Source of the DNA: Portunus trituberculatus
Lineage: Eukaryota > Arthropoda > Malacostraca > Decapoda > Portunidae
Reading direction: 5' to 3'
Length of the DNA: 64,000 nt
NCBI RefSeq assembly: GCF_017591435.1
Contig: NC_059289.1
Span: 13,754,426-13,818,425, forward strand
Part shown: one piece after another, positions 1-37,401 of the stretch
Numbering within the stretch: the first letter of the stretch is position 1
How the letters are laid out: each line of letters begins with the position of its first letter
The notes under the pieces: model-generated
What the model saw: the letters and a program-made list of their open reading frames with translations, nothing else
Told to the model about the DNA's origin: nothing
The model's database searches: none
Made by a program: the position numbers and the translations under genes

Positions 1-38
<38 letters not shown>

Positions 39-338
39 GTGTGTGTGTTTTCCTGTTTGATCTGCTGCAGTCTCTGACGAGGCAGCCAGACGTTACCCTA
101 CGGAACGAGCTCAGAGCTCATTTTTTCCGATCTTTGGATAGGCCTGAGACCAGGCACACACCACACACCGGGACAACAAAGTCACAACTCCTCGATTTAC
201 ATTCTGTACCTACTCACTGCTAGGTGAAAGGAGACACACCCAAATATCTCCACCCGGCCGGGGAATCGAACCCCGGTCCTCTGGCTTGTGAAGCCAGCGC
301 TTTAACCACTGAGCTATCGGGTGAACCACTGAGCTACC

Positions 339-377
<39 letters not shown>

Positions 378-514
378 CTGTCACCACCACCACTATATAA
401 AAAAAAAAAAACTAGTACTATTCTTATTACTATTAGTGGAAGAGGAGGATAGCGATAAAAATTATCTGAAGTCACGACAGGCAAATGTCCTTCCCCACAA
501 GATCCTGGTCTCAC
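1..514 (-). other. Intron 12 of the transporter gene, partial
   Basis: It continues past the left edge. It contains a (GA)n array (1-36), SINE-A copy 1, and a (GT)n array (341-374). Confidence 0.85.
49..343 (-). mobile_element. SINE-A copy 1 (tRNA-derived, duplicated head end)
   Basis: Read on the minus strand, a tRNA-like head contains an A box (TAGCTCAGTGG), an anticodon-like arm CTGGC-TTCACAA-GCCAG and a B box (GGTTCGATTCC). A shared body of about 210 bp follows, ending GATCAAACAG before simple repeats. The first 20 bp of the head are duplicated in tandem (304-323 and 324-343, one mismatch). The plus-strand right flank is (GT)n. The left flank is a short GT run next to (GA)n. RNA polymerase III transcription would be expected for the family; activity of this copy is unknown. 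Confidence 0.85.
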
Positions 515-24081
<23,567 letters not shown>

Positions 24082-24293
24082 GGCGGGCTGTGGGCTGCTG
24101 TCCTCGTTGGTAATGGTGGCGCTGAGTGGTGCAGGCGGTGGTGACGCGTGCGGTGTGCGGGTTCGGTGCTGGTCGAGGTGACAGCGAAGCCCTACTGCAT
24201 GCAAGTGGTGGTGGTGGTGATGGTGGTGGCGGTGCTGGCGGAGGTCGTGTTAGTGTCGGTGGTGGTGGTGGTGGTGGTGTTCTTCACTCGCTC
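24082..24293 (-). other. Gat: 5' untranslated part of the start-codon exon
   Basis: A 3' splice site (TTGTCTTACAG on the minus strand) ends at 24294, so the exon probably begins at 24293 and is joined to one or more noncoding exons further right. An in-frame TAA at 24252 separates it from the coding ATG. It contains a CAC/CCA repeat (about 24205-24280) and a single upstream ATG at 24200 followed by CAG and TAG, a two-codon uORF in poor start context. The upstream exon and promoter were not located. Confidence 0.5.
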
Positions 24294-25095
24294 CTGTAAG
24301 ACAAAATTCAAGTCGTTAAGCCTAATTAAGAGTGCTATTATTCACACTACCAGCACTAATATCCAGTAATTCAACCTCTTGCTTGATCTCAATTAAGAAA
24401 CACAAAATCGAAAACACAAGTCATAAAAAGCAAACAGACGAGTCAGCAAGATCACCACAAACACACGGCAGATCTTCAACAACTTCCAATAGCGGGTAGT
24501 GGATGAGAAACACTAGACACCACTAGTAAGCATGAGGGACTTCCGCAGTGGCCTGACATCTTCCTCTTCCTCCTCTTCCTCCTCTTCCTCCTCCTCCTCC
24601 TCCTCCTCCCACCCTGGCAAGCGTCACCCACAATCAGCTTTTCCTGCCTGCGTCCTTTATCCTCCGTCCTGCAGGGAAAAGGTACAGTCGAGGAGGCTCC
24701 GTCTGCCCCAAATGGACCCAAGCTGCTTAACCCCACGTTGTCTCGGCGCATACATACCAAACATCAGCCTCCTCTTATAGAAAACGCGCAAGAAAACATC
24801 GTGTCTTTACCAAGACTTACTATTAAGACCAATACTTCAGTTTGCTGTTCATGTAGTGTTGTTCCTCTCCCCGCTCTCGTCCCGTAACCCTGTACCGCTC
24901 AATGACAGCCGCTACACAACTCAACTCCCTCCTCTCTCTCCTCCCTCTCTTCCCCTCGTTCCTAAAAGTCTGCTGGCCGATATAAAATTGGTCCGTTTTG
25001 TTTCTCTTTGTCAGGTGAGGTCGAAGTACTATTTTTGTCCAGATGGCAGTGTGCCCTTAGGCGTGCAAGAGGCGGAAGAAGAGGAAGAAAATGAA

Positions 25096-25130
<35 letters not shown>

Positions 25131-26576
25131 AAAGAGATGTTAGTATACAGATGGGAAGCCGTTGTGTGCGTAGATAAGGAACACAAAAGACGAATATCAG
25201 AGGAAAGGAAGACGATGCGAGGTAGTAAAGGGAACAAGAAGGCGATGAAAGGAGAAGACTGAGGAAGAGGCGAACCAGCCGGCACTCTCAGCACCAGCAG
25301 AGAGATAAGACAACCTCGCAGCGCCACAACCACACACTTCCAGTCCTCACCACGAAACCATTCAGTTCCGTACGAGCGAGCAGGAATCGAATCAATACGC
25401 CATAAATCATCCGCCACAGCAAAGCGACTCCTCGATCACGACCAAGACCAAACATGACGGAGGCAAAGGAGCAAGTTTACGTCTCGCGCGCGTGACGCAT
25501 TTATCGCGAGACTCCGGGAGGGGAATGCGGTTGTGTAAATACGAGTAAAGGGAAGGCAAGGGGATAGGAATGGGTTATGATATAGGAGTAATTGATATTT
25601 CTTTGGTGCTTTCTTTACGGCGTAAGTTGGAAAGAATATTGTATTACGGACGTGAAATAAAGAAAATATTGAAATAGTGGTAAAAACAAAGATAAAGATC
25701 CTTCATATATCTCTCTCAGTTAAGTGTGTTTAGTAACTTCCCTTAACATTTCACATATACAAAAAAAGTGAACATTGCGTTTAGGAGAAGCTACAACATC
25801 CAAAAACCAAACTCTTTCGTACGCATGCTCACAAACAACTAATGGATTGATTAAGTGATTGATTGAATTATTAACCTAATGACGACACAACAACAAGATC
25901 ATTTCCCTATCATGTAACGCGAATACTCACAAAAAAACCGGCTCCAATTTAGAATAAAAAGCAACTTGACACTAAAAAATATCTAACACCTAAGAGTAAA
26001 AAGAATATTAACGATGAGGTGGAGGAAACAACTGCCACTCTCATGATCTTATTGTCAATTCAGCGCAAAGGATCAGTCACTACAAGATCCAGTACACGAG
26101 CGGCAGCGGATCCTCTCCTTCAGCCTGTCCCCCACCCTGCCGCTGAGGAAGAACTGCAGGTCACCCCGGGAGGCAGCGCGGCTCTTGTTTTATCTCCTCC
26201 AGTGGCTGCTTCCTCCTCAGCCTCAGTCTCTTCCTATTTGTTTTTATGAATGACTACGTTCCTTGTCCTCTTCTTCTTGTTCCACCTCATTGCTGCCTTT
26301 TATTCCTTCTCATCTCTCCATCTCCTGCAGTCTCCTCTCATTCCTCCAGTTTCTCCTCATTCCCTTTCTACCAGTCATCCTCTTTCATTTTAATAGTCAT
26401 TCTCTCTCGTCCCTTGTTCTCGTTTTCCTGTTCTGTCTCTTTGTTGGCTTTCATTCCATTTCATTCACATATTCTCCTCATTTTTTTTCTTAAGTGCTAT
26501 CGTCTCACTCTCATTGTTCGTCTTTTCCTCTTCCCTCTTCTCATTTTATTTCGTTGCTGTCATTTTCTTTTCTCCC

Positions 26577-26691
<115 letters not shown>

Positions 26692-27764
26692 AATCTTCAT
26701 TCCCTTCCTTCAGATTGCCTCTCTCTCCTCTCACCTCATACATCACACGACAACCAACTATCCTTGCTAGACCTCCTTCTCTCCTCTTCATTACCATTCC
26801 TCATCATTCTCCATAACTGGTGACCGTCTGCTCTCTTCCTTTATAGCCCTTTCCACTCCACTGATCCTCTTCTTCCTTCCTCCGCGTGCCCCTGCCCTAC
26901 CCCTGCCCTGCCCTGCCCTGGCCTGCCGTTCCCCTTCCTCCATCACTGGTTCTTCCTCTTCCTCCTTCCCTTGGGCATCAGCGGCCGAGCTCCGAGGTGG
27001 AACGGCCAAGTCCATTAATGTCAGGTCAAATAACCTCGTTCCGCTGTAATTCCTGAGCGCCGTCATGCCAGGAGCGACAGGAGAGAGGGACGGGAGAGGG
27101 ATGGGAGAGGGACGGGAGAGGAGGGAGGGAAGAGAGGTGGTAAAGGGACAAGCAGGTTACATTACACGCAACTATTCCTCCAGAGCACAAGTTGAAGTAT
27201 TTACCGCGCCATCCCGCCATCCCGCCCTCCCCGCGCCCTCCTCATACCATCAGCCGCTGCCACCCTCTCCACCCTCCCCTCCTTGAGCCCTCACGCCTTG
27301 TAATAATAATTAACGTAAATCTAGCTTGTCTCCTCCCTAAAAAGACGCGGAACAGACGTAAACCATTAAAGAATGACACGCCATCTTGCATTACATCACA
27401 CACTCACACAAAAAAAAGGGGAGGGAGTAAAAAAAAAGGTGCGTTAAGAAATATAAGGTAAAAAAAAAAGTTAATTTCACGTAACCTGACACCAGAGAGA
27501 AGACGTTCCCAGGCAGACGACAGAGAAACAAAAACAGGAGCGATGAACGGCCCCGAAAAAGAGGAACTGGCGAACGTAACACGGTGTTAAGAAAGGCGCG
27601 GCAAGGAGGTGGCGATGAAGGGCGCTTTTCACGGTGAGCACAAGGGCGTTTCGGTCTTCTGAGAGGTCGTGAAATACCTTCTTAATGCCCCGATCGGACA
27701 AGATAATAAGGTTTATCCTGTTAGAGCAATTACCAACACACTGGATAGGAAGAGGAGAGGGGGT

Positions 27765-27892
<128 letters not shown>

Positions 27893-28378
27893 AAAAGGAA
27901 GGGAAGAAAAAGAAAAACAGTCCAACGAAGAAACAACAATTGAAGGACAAAAAGCGCAAAAACTATACAAAACACAACAAAACAAGAAAGAACGAGATGA
28001 AAACATACAGGCAGGTGATCAAATAGTGCATAATGAATTTACAAGGGCAATTCGGCAGTTAGTTACAATAGTTAGCTGTAGTTTGAATGGTTCACGTTGC
28101 CACCTGCATCCTCTCATCTCCCCCTTTCCTCCCTATTAGTTATTCCTGCTACCCATCACTGCGTAACCTATTTCTGTCTCACACTTGCCCATCTGTCTGC
28201 CGATGTGCTTGTATTCATACGTGGTAACTGACGTGAGGATAAATTAATTTTCTTTCGTGATTTGTATGTATTTCTTTTCATGGTTATTTGTCTATTTAGT
28301 TATTTATTCATTTTTCTTACTTCATGGATTTATGCAAGTTGATTTTTTTTTCTCTCCTTTATATTGGGAGTTAGTTTA

Positions 28379-29028
<650 letters not shown>

Positions 29029-29281
29029 GTTACGTCACAGGCCTCGTAGCAAAATGTGAAGGATCAGTGGGTGTCAGACTAAGCGCATCCACCCCTAAGA
29101 GGGCTGCCTTGCCGACACCCATTAAGAGCGGCAAGACAGTCTGGCTGCCTCACACGTCTCCATTACCGCCGCCGCCGAGAGGGTTGCGGCCGGCGAGCGC
29201 TTAGTGTTAATTGCATGAAACGAACTCACTTCCAGAATAACATTAGAGGATTATACAACCATATGGGGGGATTTGTTTGAG

Positions 29282-29285
<4 letters not shown>

Positions 29286-29353
<68 letters not shown>

Positions 29354-29360
29354 TAGTAGT
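29286..29360. repeat. (GA)n then (TAG)n microsatellite
   Basis: (GA)n to 29350 followed by three TAG units. Confidence 0.94.
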
Positions 29361-32013
29361 TTGTATATGATGCTGAGAAGTTTAAGGAACCATAGACAGA
29401 TGAGCAATGAAACAAAAATTGTGACGAGATGATGCTATCTAACGTGAAGATTCTCATGGCGGAAGTGAAGATACGGGTACCCTCTTTCCTCACACGCTCT
29501 TTAAACCTCAAGTCACTTTGATCTCCACGTCATGCTTCGAGAACAAATATCTAAACAACTATCAGGATTCACCAGCACGCCTTCCGGTGACGGTCATGAT
29601 CATATATGTGGAAACTTAGGTGCCGTTAGTAAAGGGTCAAGGAACAAAGGTCAGCCTCCCACGAGCAGGCCAGGTGGTGTTCCTGATTGATTAACAAAAA
29701 AAAAATAGGTTAAGAATATCAAGGAGGGAGTCTCAAAGGAGAGAATGTGGCTCAAAAAAAGAAATGGTGAAGGGTGTGTAAGTAAAGCATCAGGAGATCT
29801 ATTTAAATTCAGTGTCATGAGGGCAAGGAGGAGTAACAGGTGGTGGCGGGGTGCTGGTGGCAGCGGCGGCGGTGGTAGTGGTAGTAGTGATAGTAGTAGT
29901 GGCGGCGGCTGCCGCGGCTGCGCGTTGTAAATAATAGTGAGCAACACGTGTTGGGCAACTGCTGGATCGCGTGGCGCCCCGGGACGCTGGATAATTAAGT
30001 AGCTGGTTCTTGTTCATGAGGTCGATTCTGTTTCTGTTTTCACTCTGACGACAAGTGTTCTAATCTTGAGGAGTTTTAAGGTGGAATAAAAGCTGTGACG
30101 GAAATACTTATTTTTTTTCTGCCATGTTTCAACGCAGCGGTATTGCTCTCGGAGGGAATACAACACGATGAGTCTTGCAATGGAATACGAACAGCTGTGA
30201 GCCTGACGTGGCGGCATGAGAGCCGGAAATAATGAATCTTCTTCAAAGTGTTAGTCACCAAGGCCAATGGGTTCCCGTAAGTTCGTTTGATATTTGCCAA
30301 TGACACTGGACTTCACAGTGCATCCAGGACTGACTATGAATTAGACAAAAGCAAGGCAAATAACTGCGGATGAAGAGGTCAGGATTTCGGGGTCCCACCA
30401 TCACCCTGTCAGCTGCAGCGCAACTTGTCGGCGCCCCAGACTCATCTGGATGAGCTGCAGCTCACATATGTCTGTCAGTCCACTCATGTCTTACCGTGGC
30501 AGATAAACATGATCACCTGGCAGTATAAATACTGTTTCCTTATACGTCTACATACGTGTAGTCAGTGTGGCGTCAGCGCTGCAGCATAATCTGGGAATCT
30601 TTGGTGATCACTTGATCAGCTGACAAGGAGGTACCCGAATAACCTCTCTCTTCGTCGGCGCGGGAGGCCCTCGTCAGGCACTATGCGATACTCACATGGG
30701 CGGCGAGTGTCGATGGGTGGGGACAGCGGCGGGTTCACTCGTGGACACCAGAGTCCGCATGTATGCTAAAGTCTGTATGCTAGAGTCTTTGGCGTCACTA
30801 TTGCGGGGGTGCACGAGGGGCACGGCGGGGTGGCACTGTACTCCTCCTTCCTTGGCTATGTCTCCAGTCATGCACTGTCCCCGCGCGCCTCCTGGGCCAA
30901 CCTACCCACTAGAAGTGCCAACACACACTAGGCACTCGGAGGGTTCCAAGCCCAGGCCCACCGTGGCATCCCTCGGCCCCAGATGAAGAGGACCAATCAC
31001 GCACCGAGTTGCCACCGCCTACCCAATGAGATTCCGGCATCACTCAAAGGACGCCATCAGCCTATCGGGCCATGACAAGCCGGGACACACTGAAGGAAGA
31101 ACGAGCATTACCGACAATAATGAGCTGCTCCCTCGTTCCAGCCGCAGGTGAAGGGAAAGGCCTCGCCAGACGACCAGGCCGCTCAAGGGTCTCTCTGGAG
31201 GCGGCGGGCAGGACGCTGAAGCCGGGCGCGGGCGGATGGGCGAGGTGGAGGGGGCGGTGTGGGCGGTAAGTGAGACTTCCCGTATAACCTCAACCATTCT
31301 ATGACCTGCGCCCCTCGCCTGCTTCCCGCCCTCCTCTTCCCCCGCTACATTCCTCCCACCACCACCACCAACACCACTTCTACCACCACTACCACCACCA
31401 CCTCTACGTCCCGCCACCCATCCACTTCCACCACCTCGCTAAGTCTCACTGCCACCCAAATACATCGACATAATGACCACTCGCCAGCCACGTCGATCTC
31501 TCTCCTCCATCACCACTGACAAGAACACTCCCTCACTACAAGTCTTGGGATCTATTTCTCTCCGAACGCACTACTTCTGTTTTTCCTTTAGCTTCCTCAC
31601 CATTACCGTACAGACTAAACCACCACATTCCACTACCATTATCGTGACCCAGTTCCCGTCGTCCTCCTCTCTACCACTATACGGACGGTACTTCCTCTAC
31701 TCCACCACTGAGCGCCGGTCCTAAGCACTTCCTCCCTCACACGACTCTCCCCTCGCACCACCCAGCTTTGCCCGTCCTCCTTCAGCAGCGCCATATGATC
31801 TCGTTGCTGCGATCCATTAAAATGATTAATCTATCGTCTCCTGTCTATTTTTCTTCTGTGCTTAACGAAAAGTAATCATATAAAATTGGAAATAGTGATG
31901 TAAACAATAAAGAAAAGTAAGGAAATTATAATTCAACAAGACAGTCGATAAAAAAACACGAAGAAACAAGGAAAATATATAAAAAAGACAAGAATCGTAG
32001 TATAACGTATTTC

Positions 32014-32223
32014 TTAACTTCATTACTCCGACGCGTTTCCATATTCATTCTGCTTACCATTTGGTGATTTTATACAGCTTCAGAAACTCATGTGGGAGAT
32101 TGAAATAGTGAAGACTGTGGCCAGTAATCTTCTGACCTCCATAGGCCCTTCCTGATGTCAATGAAATGGTCTAATCGTACACAAATCTCAAGGTAAATAA
32201 TGTCCCAGTATTGAAGGGGTTAA
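32014..32223. mobile_element. MITE copy b (inverted orientation)
   Basis: 210 bp. Interior in the orientation TTCATTCTGCTTACCATTTG, ending TTGAAGGGG then TTAA. The left terminus is diverged. Confidence 0.78.
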
Positions 32224-32539
32224 ACAGCTGTACGCATACCCACCTACCAATCCACACACACACACACACACACGCACATACTCGCAATCGTAAGTCCATG
32301 TAGAGGTAATGTTTTAAAGTGAACTCATGAATTGGTACACCTTCTGCGGATCGTGTCCAGACCAGAGCACCTCCCGACGCCCCTCCCGCTGGCCTCCCGC
32401 GATGCGTCCTGCGGTGAATTGACTTGCTTTGTTCACGAGTTAGAGTGTTTAGTGCTTCCAATGGTGACCCGACATGGCTATCCTCTTCCTCTTAAGTATA
32501 TCTGATTTTTCCTTCCTTCCCTCGCTTCCTCCCTTACCA

Positions 32540-32542
<3 letters not shown>

Positions 32543-32587
<45 letters not shown>
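32543..32587. repeat. (CT)n microsatellite
   Basis: 45 bp. Confidence 0.94.
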
Positions 32588-32588
<1 letters not shown>

Positions 32589-33091
32589 ACGGAGATGGAA
32601 GAGGCACTGTCTTCCTCTAAACTTTAAGAGACATTCCTCCACTTGCTTCCTTTCCTCCACCATTTCTTTTCTCCACTGGTTAGGATGCCACCTCGTCCAC
32701 GTAAAAGTAAGAAGCACAACACGAAGTAAATAAACATAGTGTAACATTTTCTTGGTGAACTGTTCATGGACTCTGTTTTTTGCTTTCTTTCTGTATAATT
32801 TTGTCTTGTTTCTTTTTTATTCGCATCATGCTTTTTTTCCTACTGTTGTGATCTTTTCTATATAATTTTCCTCAACGGTAAGTTCATTGGTGTATATTGG
32901 TGATGGATAAATTGCCTTTTTTACTTTTTTTTTTTTTTTGTTTTAGTACATCATTCTCTTCTCCCTCTTCCATTTCTATCACATTTCTTACTAACATGAC
33001 AATCTTTTACTCTATTCTAACTTTTCTATTGCCTCCTCTTAAAGACCTTTTTTCAACCTTCTATTTTATGTAATGCACTTCTCCTCCTCCC

Positions 33092-33306
33092 TTAAACCCT
33101 TCAGTACTATGACTCGTATCCATATTCACTCTGCTTACTATTTGGCGATTTTACACAGCTTCAGAAACTTAAGACGGCATTAAAATGATGAAGACTGTGG
33201 CCATAAATCTTCTGACCTCCATAGACCCTTCCTAATGTCAAAAAAAAGAAGTTTTATCATTCCCAAACTCAAGGTAAAAAATGCGTCTCAGTACTGAAAG
33301 GGTTAG
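33092..33306. mobile_element. MITE copy c (inverted orientation)
   Basis: Begins TTAA and ACCCTTCAGTACTATGAC, ends GTACTGAAAGGG then TTAG. Same interior as copy b, with a local A insertion. Confidence 0.78.
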
Positions 33307-33854
33307 ATGCATACATATCACATTTTTCACTTTACTGACCTGTGTTTCAACTAATTTTCCCTTCTATTGATTTAAAAGTCGAAAGGAAGGTAAGCAAAAC
33401 ACCTGGAGCTCTTCAAAACGCTACGGTATATCTCGCCTCGCTCTTCCCTCTTTCCCCGTCCTCCATTACCTTTCCAACTGCTCTCTTCCTCCTCTGTCTC
33501 TCTCTTCTCAGCCTTTACTCCTCGTCTCATCCCCTACCCTCTCTCCTTACACCTTTCCACCTGTTCCCTGCCACCTCCCTATCCCTTAGCCTCTCTCCCT
33601 CACGCCCCCTTCCTACCCCTGTCCCTTCTACCTTATCCGGGGAGACTTAAGGGCTGAAGGGATAATCTGGGTAGGAAAATATACCACTGAATAAAATATA
33701 CAGCCAAAAGAACAGGTATGGGTTTTTTTTTTTTCTCTCGTATTATTAGTTCAGCAGTAATGTCTTTTTTTTATTCTATTTGTTTATTTTTCTTGTGTGC
33801 TATTAATTAATGTTGGTTTGAGACGTACTAATGTGTGTAGTTAATATCGTGTTT

Positions 33855-33976
<122 letters not shown>

Positions 33977-34442
33977 CCCGCGGTTATATGACTGATGCTG
34001 AGGAGGAAGTAAGCGGAGGAGGCAGCGGAGACGGCGGGAGGACGAATGGGAGAGAAAAAGAGTGGGAAGCGAGGGGACGAGAAAGTGAGGGGAGGGTGTA
34101 GAGCTGCTGAAGTGTGACGCCACCTGACAGCTGACACCACTCCGGGAAAATTAATTGTCTCAAGAGAAGAACATCTGTTTCTTTGTTTGTTTGCCGCTAT
34201 TTAGGGGGCGAATCGAACTCCGAGTGAAGGCAGCCATGATATCTCAAGTTCAAAAGGGTCCCGCCGCCCACACGCAACCTGTTGAACGCCGGGGAACGCG
34301 TGGACTTGCACACGTTAGGATGCGTTGTGCTGTGTTAGGGAAACATGATAAAGATGCGTTAGGGATATAGACAAGATATTACAAAGGAAGACATAAAGGA
34401 TTCTTGGGAGTGGGGAAGGATTTCAAGATATACCTGAGGATC

Positions 34443-34658
34443 TTAACCCCTTCAATACTGGGACACATTTTTACCTTGAGATTAATTTGTGTATGTTTAG
34501 ACCATTTTATTTACATTAGGAAGGATCTGTGAAGGACAGGAGATTAATGGCAGCGTCTTCACAATTTCATTCCCCCGCATGAGTTTCTAAAGTTGTATAA
34601 AATCACCAAATAGAAATCAGAATGAATATGGAAACGCGTCGTGGTACTGAAGGGTTAA
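34443..34658. mobile_element. MITE copy d
   Basis: TTAA-CCCCTTCAATACTGGGACAC at the left and GGTACTGAAGGG-TTAA at the right, with a conserved interior. Confidence 0.82.
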
Positions 34659-34866
34659 ACACTTAAGGGATGTTTCTAAAGGACATGAAGGATGCTTGTG
34701 CTGACCGAAACATTGAAGGATGCGGTGATTCCTAAGGACAATAAGGTAGGAGTGACGGCTTGTAAGGCTTCTATTGACGCTAGGAGAGGGATTAAGGGAC
34801 TCGGTAGAACTTGAGAATCTGAGTGAGCGGAGCAGATGTGACTGTGTTGTGAAGGAATTGATTGAT

Positions 34867-34985
34867 GTTCTCAGTTAACACACCTACACACAACAAACAT
34901 AATTATGACTACCCAAAGTACAACAAACATTAATTCCTTCAGCACTGGGACGCATTTTCATAATTTTTGGGTATGGTTTGAAACA
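34867..34985. repeat. Duplicated segment, partner of 39116-39235
   Basis: About 60 bp starting GTTCTCA and containing ACACACCTACACACAACAAA and CATGACTACCCAAAG are shared with 39116-39178. In both places the segment runs directly into a MITE left end. Confidence 0.7.
34930..34985. mobile_element. MITE copy e, left end only
   Basis: TTAA-TTCCTTCAGCACTGGGACGC followed by about 35 bp of the interior, then unrelated sequence. It shares about 60 bp of upstream flank with copy f. Confidence 0.65.
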
Positions 34986-35295
34986 TAGCAACGGTTCAGA
35001 TGACGGAGAAGAGGAAAATCAGGGAATGAGATAAAAACCTGATTGACTAAGTGAGGGAATACACATAAATCAAATAATGTAATGTCGTTAATACAATCGC
35101 CTCAAATAAACACAAACCTAAAAAAAAAAAAAAAAAAGATGTATTGAAATGATCTAGTTTCAATTTCATTTCTTATTTATTTGCATCTTTGAGAGTTTCC
35201 ATATTTGTTATTTTTTACATACTGACTTTTTTTCTTTGCATATAATTGTCCCTTCACTTATACTTCTTTTCTTTTCGCAAACTTTTCCTTCTTAA

Positions 35296-35401
<106 letters not shown>

Positions 35402-35591
35402 GAATTCTTCTTGTTCCCATATGCCTCGCAGCTGACGTGGGATCTCAAGGGTTCTTGTAGCTAAGTGTCAGATAATTGTCACTTGTTTTAATCAGCAGCA
35501 CCATCAGCGGCCGAGCGTCTCACTTCAACAGTTCACAGGAGTCTATCAGCACCAGTATCTCGAGGGTTTAATGCGATGATGAGCCGTGTTG

Positions 35592-35593
<2 letters not shown>

Positions 35594-35662
<69 letters not shown>
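35594..35662. repeat. (GT)n microsatellite
   Basis: 69 bp. Confidence 0.95.
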
Positions 35663-35665
<3 letters not shown>

Positions 35666-37032
35666 GTCTTCTTCTCTTCATCCGGTTGTTTTCGTCTCTT
35701 CGCTTGCTTATATTTGTATACATTATTATTTTTTCTTTTGGTCACTAGCACCTCCGTTTTCTTTACGCAAAAACGTTCCTATAATGTATGTATGAAAAAC
35801 AGCATTTCGGCCACTACTGGAGGCTCGCAGATCCATAGCGGAGGGAAAAAATACGGTGGTGGACGAGGAAAAAAATCATATCCTCTCGTAAAGCTGGAAA
35901 CAGGAGCGTCGTAAATTGCATTTCCTTACTGTTAAAAATTCTTTTCCTCTCGCGGTAAACCAACAGAGACAGAAAAAAAAATACCTGGATACCAAAATAA
36001 CCAAACAAAGCACATCGTACAGTAAACAGATGCGCCTCCTAAGAACACATTACCGGCGAGGCAAACTATTAATCACACTAAATAATCTTATGCATACGCT
36101 GCGCAACATTAGCTGACTAATGTAAACAAGCACCACCAACTGATTAAATGTTACTATACCACACTTTTCCTCTAAGACTAAGGATAATCTTATCAAAAGC
36201 ATACCAGCATCAGCTGACCAACGTAAACATGAACTATCAGCTGATCATTTGTAAATAAAACACGCTTATCAACTAAGGCCAAGGGAGCGCCATCGCTTGA
36301 TGTATGAACATTCCTTGACATAATCATGTAGGATAAAAAAAAATAATTAATTTTCTGATGGGTTCAAAAGCTGATACCAGCGCAATGGTTGCTCACTTTA
36401 CTGTTCTGAGAAGGACAAAGACCTGTATCATTAAGTAACCCAATATTTGCAGAACTTTGCGATTAGAAAATTGTAGCACTTATTCAGAAACTCTGAAGAG
36501 AGATTATTCCTTGCCGACTGTAAGTGGAAGGGGAAAGGTTTACTTGATAATCTGACCCTCAGTTATCTTCCCCTCCCTTTATGTACTTTAATTTCTCAAT
36601 GTGGGTATGGGAGCGGAAGAATTTGTGGCGGGCAGTGTGGCGTCACGCAATGGATGGAGGCTAGGCCGCGGGACTGTGACGGGTGAAGGGTGGTTCAGTC
36701 AAGAGAACAATATGTGCGAATCCAGAGAGTTGTGACAGTCCAGGACGTGAATTAAGAGCCCTTTTTCCGACTCAAGCTCTTCAGCACGAGTCACGAAGGG
36801 AACGTAGCGCCAGCAGGACAAAAGAAAGAGGCGTGAACAATGTGAGGGTCAGGCCGCGCCGTATTACTCGTAGGCCTTCTGCAATAAATTTCCTTATGAA
36901 ACACTTACTGTCTACCCCCGCCCTTGCCGCCCTGTGGTCTTACGCATCATCCTTGCCATAAAAGTCTTCCGTCCACTACTTAGAGAGAGGGACGCTCCGC
37001 CAGCTGTTTCTCCTACTGTACTCCTCCTTGTC

Positions 37033-37035
<3 letters not shown>

Positions 37036-37081
<46 letters not shown>
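37036..37081. repeat. (GT)n on the left side of SINE-A copy 3
   Basis: 46 bp. Confidence 0.95.
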
Positions 37082-37082
<1 letters not shown>

Positions 37083-37367
37083 CACTGTTTGATCTGCTGC
37101 AGTCTCTGACGAGACAGCCAGACGTTACCCTACGGAATGAGCTCAGAGCTCATTATTTCCGATCTTCGGATAGGCCTGAGACCAGGCACACACCACACAC
37201 CGAGACAACAAGGTCACAACTCCTCGATTTACATCCTGTACCTACTCACTGCTAGGTGAACAGGGGCTACACGTGAAAGGAGACACACCCAAATATCTCC
37301 ACCCGGCCGAGGAATCGAACCCCGGTCCTCTGGCTTGTGAAGCCAGCGCTCTAACCACTGAGCTACC

Positions 37368-37368
<1 letters not shown>
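37082..37368 (-). mobile_element. SINE-A copy 3, most complete
   Basis: Full head from ACCCGGTAGCTCAG through the B box (one substitution in the T-arm) and the complete body. It lies directly between (GT)n arrays at 37036-37081 and 37369-37400. It is the best reference copy in the window. Confidence 0.88.

Positions 37369-37400
<32 letters not shown>
37369..37400. repeat. (GT)n on the right side of SINE-A copy 3
   Basis: 32 bp. Confidence 0.95.

Positions 37401-37401
<1 letters not shown>

Noticed and set aside
24082..24204. N-terminal extension of the transporter from a TTG codon
   Set aside because: No ATG exists in that frame between the TAA at 24252 and the ATG at 24081, and the latter has a strong Kozak context.
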